The translations under genes and the position numbers were made by a program. DNA of 64,000 nt. It comes from Eretmocerus hayati (lineage: Eukaryota; Arthropoda; Insecta; Hymenoptera; Aphelinidae). Numbering within the stretch: the stretch's first letter is position 1; the number at the start of each line of letters is the position of its first letter. Location of the stretch: positions 12,813,736 through 12,877,735 of the forward strand of contig CM056742.1 of assembly GCA_029851415.1 (NCBI GenBank). The letters are read 5' to 3'. The notes under the pieces were generated by a model. It worked only from the letters and a program-made list of their open reading frames with translations. It was not told the origin of the DNA and ran no database searches. Positions 11,141 through 20,958 of this stretch are shown here, piece after piece.

Positions 11141-12747
11141 TGCAACGATTCTTCGTTTTCCGACTCGTTACACTGACCCTCGGACTCATTTTCTTCTACT
11201 TCATCGATGACGAAAACATCTGAAATATTATTCACTTCGCGAGGATTTCTCGAATCTGTTTTGGATTTTTGAAAAATTTTTTTAGGGGATCCATCGTCTC
11301 GACTGTTATATGGACGCTGGGAAGACTGACCAGGAGATGGTGCTTTTTGATTGGAACTTGAAAGATTCTGTGGAGTGGAAGTTCTAAAATCTTCTCGAGT
11401 TCGAATGGGTGTAGAAACTGGACGTTGAACACTCGGATCAGAGTCTATCTTTGAATTTGAAACATAATTTCTTGAAGAAGGACGTCTATCTTGATCATTA
11501 AAGTTTACATAACGTGTATTGGTAGCTGAGCAATTCAATGAACCAGCATTATCAATTGTATCAAGAAGTCGAATCAAATCATCAATTGAATCTAAATTTT
11601 TCATTAGAATAGTCTGTTGAATATTCTCATCAAAATGTTTTGAGAATCTCTCAATAATGACTCGATCACATGGAGCATCCTTAAGTTGTTTTACTTCGTT
11701 ATACACTCGCATAACATATTCACTCCTACTGTAATTTCCCTTTGCCTCATAAAATCCAAATTCCAATTTTCTACGGATTTTATCTTGTATTGCAGAATTC
11801 CAATACTGGGATTTAAATTTACTAGAAAATTGGTCAATGTTCGAGATACTAGGGGAAGCGTACTCCCACCACTCTCGGGCAGCACCTTTTAATGATTGAG
11901 ACAGCGTTAAGCGTAAAACATCCTCGTCGAAATTCATCAACGTACAATATCTCGTGATATTCTCTAAGTATCTACAAGGTCTATCATGAGAAGCCGCACT
12001 AAATGTGGGAAGTTCATATTTCATTTTTGGTAAAACATTAGTCACTGGACTGTGATTGCTTCGACGCATAAAATTTTGAAATTCAGCTCTTTGATGGCCT
12101 ACACGTTCTTCGAGAGAATTGTGTCGCTCAGATAAATCAGTAATTATTTGAGTTTGTAATTCAGCCGTTCTCTCTACTGACTTCACTAATTGAGTGTTGA
12201 TTTTAACGTCATTTCCAACGGCTTCAAGTGTTTCAGATAAATATTCAATATCCTCGTCGTGAGCAGCGAGTTTATTTGAATGACGAGAAGTAGTTGAAGA
12301 GAACTTAGAATTCAATGCTTCTAGCTGTTTACACATCTCATCCAAATTTCGTAATCTTTGCTCATGATCGTCTGCCCGACGTCGTGCTAATTGATCCCGA
12401 GATCTTAAGTCACGTATGCTATGTCTCACTTCATTTTCAAAATCGACTGGCTCATCATTAAGAGGTGCTCCGACTTCTGAACGTGTTTCCGCGAAATCAG
12501 GGTCAATTTCACTCGCGCCTAACCGAGGATCTGCTGCGCTCATGTCAAGTGAGCGACGTACATCAGAGCGGGTTTCAATTGACACATCGATAGCAGGATC
12601 TACGTGCACGATGCGTCGTGTATCGGAACGTGTTGACATGGTACGCGGAGCGACTCCTCTGCCTCGACCACGTCCCCCTCGACCCCTAGTTGTGGGATTC
12701 GCTGGTTGCGCATCACCTGATGCCCCATCACCAATATTATCCGGCAT
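11137..12747 (-). CDS. Gag protein of non-autonomous LTR element
   Basis: From an ATG at 12747 (the frame stays open a few codons further upstream) the product is about 536 aa. The N-terminus is RG-rich (TRGRGGRGRGRG), followed by a long coiled-coil-like region. The retrotransposon gag capsid core comes next: LPTFSAASHDRP, LSQSLKGAAREWWEY, FSSKFKSQYW. The C-terminus is Ser/Pro-rich with no CCHC zinc knuckle visible. It would form the particle shell. The TGA stop overlaps the protease frame in -1. Identification rests on the capsid-core pattern and its position just after the LTR. Confidence 0.8.
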   Translation of the reverse strand: MPDNIGDGASGDAQPANPTTRGRGGRGRGRGVAPRTMSTRSDTRRIVHVDPAIDVSIETRSDVRRSLDMSAADPRLGASEIDPDFAETRSEVGAPLNDEPVDFENEVRHSIRDLRSRDQLARRRADDHEQRLRNLDEMCKQLEALNSKFSSTTSRHSNKLAAHDEDIEYLSETLEAVGNDVKINTQLVKSVERTAELQTQIITDLSERHNSLEERVGHQRAEFQNFMRRSNHSPVTNVLPKMKYELPTFSAASHDRPCRYLENITRYCTLMNFDEDVLRLTLSQSLKGAAREWWEYASPSISNIDQFSSKFKSQYWNSAIQDKIRRKLEFGFYEAKGNYSRSEYVMRVYNEVKQLKDAPCDRVIIERFSKHFDENIQQTILMKNLDSIDDLIRLLDTIDNAGSLNCSATNTRYVNFNDQDRRPSSRNYVSNSKIDSDPSVQRPVSTPIRTREDFRTSTPQNLSSSNQKAPSPGQSSQRPYNSRDDGSPKKIFQKSKTDSRNPREVNNISDVFVIDEVEENESEGQCNESENEESLH

Positions 12748-12841
12748 TTTTGTACCGACCAAACAACTACAGACGAAATATCACTATGTGTGAATTATAA
12801 GAATGTAAAGAAAGATGTAACAACCTTCTTTTCTCGACGTC

Positions 12842-12862
12842 GTTCCCCACCAGGGATGCCAA
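12842..12862 (-). promoter_or_regulatory. Putative primer-binding site of gag-protease element
   Basis: Directly inside the 5' LTR on the minus strand the sequence reads TTGGCATCCCTGGTGGGG. A TGG adjacent to an LTR end is the usual start of a tRNA primer-binding site. The tRNA is not identified. Confidence 0.5.
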
Positions 12863-15160
12863 TGAAAGGTTCAGTTTTTTACCGCGAAGCGGAAAATGAC
12901 TGAAAGTAATTTATCGATGATGATTTTATCTAGTTGAACGATAATTATATCGTCAATATATATATAAAGAGGTAACGACGTCATGTGAGAAAAGGTAGGG
13001 TGCTTATAAATCATAATTGCGAGCTTAAAATAATTAAAATAATTTCATTTATTCAAAAGAATGACTCTAACACTGTATAAAAAAATAACTTAATCACCAC
13101 ATGTGATATTTCGTTTTAACATATATTTTTCCAAATAGTTAATTCATGCTTGAACATATAAAAATTATCTGAAGTTGTGCATGACTTACGGTTTGCAGAT
13201 GATGAAAAAACCTAATTCAATGATTTTACTCAACTACTAAACTGAAAATAAAATAACTCTTTAATAAATAAATTTGGATAAAAGATTTTAAACTAATAAG
13301 GGACATGCCTACTGGCTATACATATGTGGTCAGATACCGTGGCTGCATATAGCAGTGAACCCTCTGACACATATTTATAGGACAGCATTTATCCGATATA
13401 GGTAGTCAGATTACCGTTTCTGCATATAGCAGTGTACCCATCTGATATCTATACCGAGTAGCATGTACCTATGAAAGGTATAAAGCTGCTTACAAGCTTT
13501 GCTTGTGTCTCGGACTGAGGAAGCATGACATTTCCCACGAAGATTTAGGGTAATCATTCAAATGGTCATATAATTTACATATGAGTAATTTCGTTAGCCA
13601 CCTATTGGCGAAACATCAACTAGAAATACCACGTGACATGAGATTCGCGGGTAGTTTGAAATGGTAATTATACACTTTGTTAATAACTTCATATTCTATA
13701 GTTGAATATTGATGAGATTGATATTGTAATTTCTTCTTCTAGGCTGCAACATGTCTTGATGGTTTACAAGATACTCCAATCATATTTCTATAGAAAATCC
13801 TCATAGGAAAGTCCCATAGATTTGAATCTGGCGCCCTTGATCATGCGCAGTGTGATCAATCAATTTGGCCACTCAAGAAATGGCAATGTATAGCAGACGA
13901 CATCCAGATAAGCAGTGCATCAAACATATGATTTGTGGTTATGATAGGTGTTGTCAAGTGTTGTTTACTTCCAACAATCAGCTGGGTATTGTGAGTATTG
14001 AAAAATAACTTTACCTGTGTAATGGCTAAAGTCATACCCGCATGAGCAGCGGGCAGATATAGCCAACAAAAAGAAGAAGAAGAAGAAGAAGATTGAAAAA
14101 TAATCATAAATAAACAGCAGCAGTGGGTGAGTAAATCTGAAACATATTACTAAAAGCATGTGTAAGCATATCATGGGTGTTAGTACTCATGGTATGATGT
14201 GATGAAAATTATTAGTGTTTTGGTGATGGATGTTGATGAGTGATTTTTGCAACTAATGAACTAACTATTGTTTTTGCATGATAATAACATTATATGGATT
14301 AGGCACTAACAACTTATGTAGTTCTGATGTCAGGAAATTGATTCCTTATGTGATTTTACAGTGGAACTTGGAGCGTCAACTGGGAAGGATGGCCCATGTT
14401 ATGGGCCAGAGGCATCAGTTGAGCTGCGTTGGACCATCACCATCATCAGATGGGTGCCAAGGTGCAGAATCTACATCATTTCCTCAGGATGGATGGGATT
14501 CTAGGATTTAGAAGAAAAAAATAGGTATGGATTTTTGACTAATTTTGATCTACCAATGTAAAGTTTTGTTTTACTGTTTATATATGGACTTGCTCAACCA
14601 TCAATGTTGAGTGAGCATAAAATATGATCAGCTGATGGCTGTCACATTATATGTGCAGGTATATGCACTGACAACTATTATGAATATGGTCAGAGTGAAT
14701 GAGACTGAATGAAATGGCTTTCGCATGAACTCTTTCCTATTACTAATGTTTCTTTTCCTACTAATAAAAAATGAAATATATTATCAAATACTAATTTATG
14801 TTTTTTTGTTCCATGTTGCTGATACTACCTGATCCTGGTTTGGCTTCCTGACTACCTGCTAATTGCTCCAGTATCCTGCTTTTGCATTTGGATGTCATTC
14901 AACTGTCATCGATGGAACCATAAAATACCCCAAGGAAATACTATAGGATTGGGTAACTATGTATCAGCCATGCTTCTAATATTAATTAGTGTTAGTCTAA
15001 AAAAAGGATTGTTAATAACTAATATATTTGTTTTAGGTGCTGACTACTAAATATCTAATCAAACCTTACCAAACTATAAATAAACAAAGTTCCATTCGCG
15101 TAACTAAGTTTTATGAAATAATTAAATAATATTCAAAATTGCCCAAACGTGAGCGTTGCA
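12863..15160 (-). repeat. 5' LTR of gag-protease element (2298 bp)
   Basis: Same sequence as 6979-9183 apart from one substitution (near 13951), a 2-bp indel (near 15068) and a 95-bp nested insertion at 14009-14103. It should contain the promoter for minus-strand transcription of gag. The antisense 77-codon ORF is at 14278-14511. Confidence 0.9.
14009..14103 (+). mobile_element. Short 3' fragment of a non-LTR retroelement with (AAG)n tail
   Basis: A 95-bp insertion absent from the other LTR. It is flanked by a 12-bp duplication ATTGAAAAATAA (13997-14008 and 14092-14103) and ends in repeated AAG. The core contains the hairpin CCCGCATGAGCAGCGGGC. A target duplication, a simple-repeat tail and extreme 5' truncation fit an RTE-like LINE or a SINE mobilised by one. 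It inserted after the LTR element arrived. Confidence 0.75.
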
Positions 15161-15164
15161 TCCA
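15161..15164. repeat. Target-site duplication, right copy (TCCA)
   Basis: Matches 6975-6978 and marks the exact insertion point of the LTR element within the MATH-BTB reading frame. Confidence 0.85.
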
Positions 15165-15239
15165 TTTGTAGGACACCTGTCTATTATCAACTTTTCCAAC
15201 ATCATCCGAACCATTACTGATAACAACTGTTGTACTCAT
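15165..15239 (-). pseudogene. Displaced first 25 codons of the MATH-BTB gene
   Basis: From the ATG at 15239 an open frame of exactly 25 codons (beginning MSTTVVISNG and ending QVSYK) runs into the target duplication. Its phase and sequence continue into the WTIDVSRL MATH start at 6978 once the LTR element is removed. A short acidic leader followed by xYKW at the MATH start is normal for this family. This is the severed 5' end of the gene at 5992-6978. Confidence 0.85.
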
Positions 15240-15543
15240 TTTTAATAGAATTTTTCTCCTTCAAATTTTATAAAAAATATTGTTTGAACTTGCACTTTGA
15301 TCAACACTGGAACTCGGCTCGCACACAAAGTATCAACTCTTTTTTTTACATTTCAAATTAGTGCAGTGAGTAATGTAGAGTATTACACACTAAACGACTC
15401 GAAACGAAGTGTTCGCTCCGTAAGCCAATGTTGATCGGCTGTGTACAGGGTATAGCACTGATGGGGTACGTTCGTGACTTTTCGTTTGTGTGCAAAAGTT
15501 ATGTGTTATGATATCTATGCCGCTCGAGTACCATATCTGTATG

Positions 15544-15572
<29 letters not shown>
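15240..15572 (-). promoter_or_regulatory. 5' flank of the MATH-BTB gene
   Basis: AT-rich upstream sequence of the displaced start codon. It must hold the native 5' UTR and promoter, but no clear TATA box or initiator is seen. A (TA)n run at about 15545-15574 abuts the next foldback. Confidence 0.4.
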
Positions 15573-15577
<5 letters not shown>

Positions 15578-16812
15578 ACGTACCAAACCCGAAATCGTAC
15601 ACTTCGCGAACGGTACAGCCCATTCTGTACCATTCGCGAATGGTACACCATCATTTGTACCGAGCCCGATATTCCGGGTTTGGTACAGCAGAGTCTTGTA
15701 CCATTCGCGAACTGTACAGCCGCCTTGTACCGAGCTCGATTTCGAATCGCGTCAAATGGCTCGGATCGTGTTTACAAATGAGAATTGTCTATAAATGATG
15801 ATTAGCGTTTGAAATGATATGTATTGACGAGTTCAATCAAGTACAGGTAACGATTGAGCTTGCACATTGGATCCCGATAATACTATTCGTGATGAGTTCA
15901 ACACAAAATTAGATGTTCTTGGAACATCCGATAGTTGTAAGTTCACAAAAAGTGAAACAGAATATTCTTACACACGTGACAGTCACTCTCATGAACATTA
16001 GAATCACTGCATGGGTTATGTTCGCGTATCTTGTTTTGATGACATAATACATCTTGTGGACATCGCCAAACCCAGTTTCATCGTGAATCTGTCTTCATTT
16101 GATAAACTTCATCAGTATATCGTAGATTTCGGATTTTTCTATGTGATATCTCACTTCGTCGTCTCACTGTGAGAAGAAATCCTCAAAATCAGTCTCATTG
16201 TCTGAATATTAACATTACAAGGTTAGGGGGTTTGTTGTGATTTAGTACGATTTTTTACCGACTTTGAGAATTTCTTCTTACAGTGCTATTTTCATTGAAA
16301 AGATTAGACGAGGAATATCACCAATAGTCAATATACATGTCAAACTGTTTCAATCTTCTGTAAGTATTCCAGAGAGGTCTTGAATGATTTCTTCTCAATT
16401 TCACTAATTAGCCTCGTAAGGTCTCGTCATTCTGTCTCACTTTTTATGAACTTACAATTATCGGATGTTCGCCTAATTTTGAGTTGAACTCATCACGAAT
16501 AGTATTATCGGGATACATTGTGCAAGCTTGATCGTTACCTGTTCTTGACTGAACTCGTCAATACATATCATTTTAAACGCTAATCATCATTTATAGACAA
16601 TTCTCAATTGTGAACACGATCCGAGCCATATGGCGCAATTCGAAATCGAGCTCAGTACAAGGCGGCTGTACAGTTCGCGAATGGTACAAGACTCTGCTGT
16701 ACCAAACCCGGAATATCGGGCTCGGTACAAATGGTGGTGTACCATTCGCGAATGGTACAGAATCGGCTGTACCGTTCGCGAAGTGTACGATTTCGGGTTT
16801 GGTACGTAACAT
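15573..16812. mobile_element. Foldback element with TTCGCGAA-rich arms
   Basis: Left terminus ATGTTACGTACCAAACCCG and right terminus CGGGTTTGGTACGTAACAT are inverted copies. The arms are about 350 bp each and stay inverted through the segment containing CCCGATAATACTATTCGTG. The centre is about 530 bp of unique sequence. Each arm carries several degenerate palindromes of the form GTACcaTTCGCGAAtgGTAC. It is flanked by TA repeats. The many short ORFs here come from the arms and are not genes. Confidence 0.75.
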
Positions 16813-18668
16813 ATATATATCGTGAATATCGACATATTACATATTGCGAAAATTCGTGAATTCCATATAGCGGCCTCGGGTTTCGATGTGTGAGCCTTCG
16901 TACATGGCTATGTACATATTTTCTCTTGAATTTCACTGAGATTATTCAGCTTTCTGTTGGATTATTGGGCTATACTCTCCTCTGTTTCAACTTCTAAAAC
17001 TTGAAGCACCAACATCTTTTCATTATCAGATCAGTAGCAAATAGGGTCAAGCAAACATATTCTTATAAGAATTAATCAGAAATCAGTGAAGGAGGATTTG
17101 CATTAATAGTCCTCATCATAAAATATTGTCATTGCACAATTCAACTAAAACTCAATTTCATGTTAGACTTGGATTTATGAAAAAAAAAAAAAAACACAAA
17201 ATGTACAGGCTCTCTTTCGGGCTCACAAACTCGAACATACTCTGAGTATCTCCATCGTTTTACTACATGTATCATTGCTTCAGTCCCTTAATTATGAACT
17301 TGAGACCACAAACTGAGACTCTTTTTGCCCGTGTCGTAAATAGCCAAGCGGTTGGCATTATCCATTTTCAAATGTTTAACCCTTCTAAAACCCAGATCGT
17401 TGGATTCTACAAAGGTTTTCCAGTGATGCAAAAGAGATTTCTTTGACCAACAATCATCCCCTGGCTGATCCATAAATATCCAAAATTGTGTGAAAACTGA
17501 GCACGACGCTCTAAATGACCAATCGGAAATGTAACGTTTCCAACGATTTTACGAGATTTTACGTACATTGCGCTAGTCAAAACCCCCATACAGGAGTAAT
17601 TTAACTGTAAAATAGAGGTTTCAACCCTTATTTACCTTGGTGATATTATGTATATGTATGGTTTTGAATGTCTTGAATTATTTGAATGATGTGATGAGTT
17701 GGAACTTCTACTTTTGTGATATTGTGGGGCCGAAAAACTGTAGAAAGTGAATTCATTGTTTCTTTGACACTTGATTGAGTAGATTTTGAGCGGAAACGGG
17801 ATTGATATGTGCCAGAAATTCAACCAAAGTAATCAAGGTTTAAAGCATTTTTGGATCCAAAAGTCTTTTTTTTGACTGGTCGTGTACAGAGCGTCGTACT
17901 CAGATCTCTCATAATTTTCGATAATTTATGAGTACTCTAGGGGTGCATTTGTGGAGGAGTTTGATCTTTTTACAACACTAAAGACCATCCGTTAAACCCA
18001 ACCCAGATGTCATGAAATGTAGAATAGGGTGCGTACAATGACAAGTCATTCTTGATTTTTAAACGTCCGTAAAATGTTTTGAAATAGATCTGGGCACTCG
18101 TACATCATAAAGAGACCTCATTTGCTTCACAAAATAGCTGGGCAGGACCCAAAATGACACTGTGAAAAGTTGGTTGGATATTCAACCAGTCGGTTGAATT
18201 TTTCTTTCAGCCAGGGAATGGAATTCCATTCTCATATAGGTGGTTGAGTTGGCTGAGATCTCAACCAAGTGATTAAATTCCGAGTCACGTCGGTCGGGAA
18301 TATTTTTCCTAAGAAATTTCATATTTTTGAAAAGTCAATTTCATTCATAGAAACATTTGGTATGTCACGAGGATCGTCCAAGGTTACGGGTGGCTCAATA
18401 TATGTATATGATCCAGGCCGGGAACTTTGAGATCGTATACCAATAGTGAAAAGTAAAAAGCAATAAAGAATGTCAATAAGGAATGAAGAATTGATTAATA
18501 CTTGCGAGGCTTGATTTGAAAATTCGCCGGGCATTTTTTTTCGAGTTTTTTTTAGTCTCAAACTCACGTTGGAAAATATTATTCTTCTGCTTTGGCTGAA
18601 ATTTAGGGAATAGGTCGATAGAAAATTTGAGTGAGAAGAAATTAGGAGAAAATGTTTGTTCATACACT
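16813..18668. other. Intergenic, no gene recognised
   Basis: 1.9 kb with short unsupported ORFs and an A14 run near 17180. Repeated TTGGTTG/CAACCA motifs around 18170-18270 suggest a small imperfect inverted repeat. Confidence 0.5.
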
Positions 18669-19588
18669 GACTACCGATCAAAAGTCTGAGGACACCTGGA
18701 AATCAAACGGATGATTTTTAGAGTTGGATATGTTAGAACCTATTGGTCGTAGAGAGCTCTGCGTGGTCGCATTTTGTAGCTCATATCAAGCACTTTCAGT
18801 TCTATTTCCTTTATTTCCCGTCCCGCGTATTATACCAGAGACACACGAGCCAGAAAAATTACTTTTTTCGCAATTTTTCAGGCAAGGTACGAACGCCTGC
18901 CAATTTTGGAGAGATTGTTGAATCGCTATAAAACTAACGATATCTTCAATCCCATGAAAAGATCTTCAAATCCCTTTTTTGAACGTCTGTCAAAGTGGTT
19001 CTGGTATTGAGATATGAAAGATAGTCTGCGGGCGTTTTTCTCTCAAAAAATTCCACGATAATCCAAAAATAATGAGAAACAACCCAGTTCATGGTCAGTA
19101 GCCTTCATTTTCGATGGCTATCCTGATGTTGAGTCGAACTCTTGCAGAAATGAGGATCAGATGCCCCAAAATGGGCTGTTTCTCATCATTTTTGGATTAT
19201 CGTGTATTTTTTTGAGAGAAAAACACCCTCACTGAATCGGTTAGATCTCGAAACCAGAACCACTTTGAGAGACGTCAAAAAACGGATCTTGAAGTTCTTT
19301 CCATGGGCTTGAAGATGTCATTGGCCTCATAGCGATCCAACGATCTCTCCAAAATCGACAGGCGTTCGTACCTTGCCTGAAAAATTGCGAAAAAAGTAGT
19401 TTTTCTGACTCGTGCGTCTCTGGTATAATACGCGGGACGGGAAATACAGAAAACAGATTTCAAACAGATCGATATGAGCTACAAAATACGACCCAAGCAG
19501 AGATCTAGGACCAACAGGTTCTGAGATATCCAGCTCTGAAAATCATCAGTTTGATTTCCAGGTGTCCTCAGACTTTTGACCGTTAGTC
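18669..19588. mobile_element. Tc1-like foldback element, ~0.92 kb palindrome
   Basis: The ends contain CAAAAGTCTGAGGACACC in inverted orientation, the sort of terminus seen in Tc1 transposons. The inverted arms extend about 440 bp, with the copies around CTGGTATAATACGCG matching inverted, leaving a centre that is itself partly palindromic. No transposase frame is present. Confidence 0.8.
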
Positions 19589-20380
19589 TAAATTAGGGTA
19601 TAATTTAGGGTATCAATTCTTCTGTTTTTACGGGGATTTGAAGAGTAAATCATTGGCTACTGCGAATTTTTATTTTCATGATATGTGAATTGCACATCCT
19701 TGGATCTGGATATAATTCATGTTGCCCTGACTTAATACTTAAAGTATAGGATTTTCAATGTCAAAAACGATGTTCGTGTAGCAAAGCAGGATACATCGCA
19801 CAGGGCGCGGCAGGAGTTTTCCCCCATTTTTTCATATCAAAGATCGAAAATGCACAGTCGTATCGTGGAAAATCGTAAGTTGGGAAATAACGCACACCGT
19901 AATGTATATGAACCTGCATAAGTGGGTACCCGAGTTACTTCGACCCTCTATGTATCAAAAGAGCTGCGTCGTATTACTTAAGAAACGGCTTTTTCTGGGA
20001 TCAAAAAGCGAAGCCCTCTACTAGATGGTCATTATCTATTAGGTTACACTTATATAACTTAGGAATCAACTTCGAAGTAATTTTAACGACAAATTACTTT
20101 TTTTACTTTCATTGACGACAAATTACTGAAAAAGTCCCGTTTACTCGATGTTTACGGTTCAGCTGGATTACAACTTCAATTTCAGAAACTTTTCGGGATG
20201 GGTGTGTTACGGTCCCTTCCCTCTGATTGCACACATAAGATTTCGTTTTAGAGTTAAAATCGAGAACGCTTACAGTTACATCTGATGGCGAGGCGTCTCT
20301 ATTCTTCTTCTGAGATTCCCGAATGTAATTACCCTCTTGCCTGATGGCAAATATGAAGATCGAATTCCACTCGAAAGTGG
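19589..20380. other. 3' flank of zinc-finger gene A
   Basis: About 0.8 kb between the Tc1-like foldback and the 3' end of the gene A finger frame. No coding signal was seen; it should include the gene A 3' UTR. Confidence 0.5.
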
Positions 20381-20958
20381 TTACTTCTTGGAGTGCTTAC
20401 GAATGTGAGGGATCAACTGACGTTTCGTAATGAAGCCTTTGCCGCATTCCGCGCATTGGTAAGGTGTTTCACCTGTATGTATCTTCATGTGACGAGCAAA
20501 TGATGCAGGATTCGCCAGAATTTTTCCGCAGATTTTGCAAATTGTGCCTCTGTCCTCTGCACTCATGTGTTTCCTGTTGTGCGATTGCAAGCTCTCTCTC
20601 GAACGATAAGTCTTGTCACAAATTTTGCACGCAAACGGTTTTTCTCCTGTATGAACTCTCGAGTGGCACTCAAATGTGTACTTTTTAGTAAAGCGTTTTC
20701 CGCAAATGTCACAAGAATAAGGCTCTTTACCCTCGTGCGCCAACAAATGACATTTGAGGCTCTCTTTGCCGCGAAATTTTTTCCCGCAATATGCGCATAT
20801 GAAGACCTTTCCTTTGTGCTTATTAGCTATATGCTCAGTCAATCGAATTCGACTTGAGTATTTTCTATCGCAGAGGTCACACGAATGAGGATTATCTTCT
20901 TGGTGTGAGATCATGTGAGCTTTCAATGAAGCTTTCGTAGCCAAACCTTTTTTGCACA
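20381..20958 (-). pseudogene. Zinc-finger gene A, C-terminal six fingers, out of frame
   Basis: A minus-strand frame with six intact C2H2 fingers (from HSCDLCDRKY to YQCAECGKGF) ending at TAA. These match the last fingers of paralogue B in order, including the diagnostic TICKICG and SLQSHNR pieces. The frame differs from the upstream 26-finger frame. Comparison with B places a 7-nt loss near 20955, between the two zinc-binding cysteines of the preceding finger. Unless this is an assembly error, these fingers are not translated in the main product. A spurious start 100 bp upstream lies in the overlapping frame. Confidence 0.8.

Larger units (their letters stand above)
6979..15160 (-). mobile_element. 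Complete non-autonomous LTR retrotransposon (gag-protease only)
   Basis: An 8.2-kb element on the minus strand bounded by near-identical direct repeats (6979-9183 and 12863-15160) with TG...CA ends and a 4-bp TCCA duplication. The internal 3.7 kb holds gag and a retropepsin ORF. There is no reverse transcriptase, RNase H or integrase motif, so it must borrow these. After the 5' LTR there is TTGGCATCCCTGG, a plausible primer-binding site beginning TGG. Immediately before the 3' LTR is the purine run AAGGGGA, a plausible polypurine tract. The 4-bp duplication and gag style suggest Ty3/Gypsy ancestry. By eye the LTRs differ by one substitution, one 2-bp indel and one 95-bp insertion, so the insertion is recent. 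Confidence 0.9.

Noticed and set aside
15474..16936. Repeated ORFs on both strands with GTVQ-like peptides
   Set aside because: Produced by the inverted arms and mini-palindromes of the foldback element.
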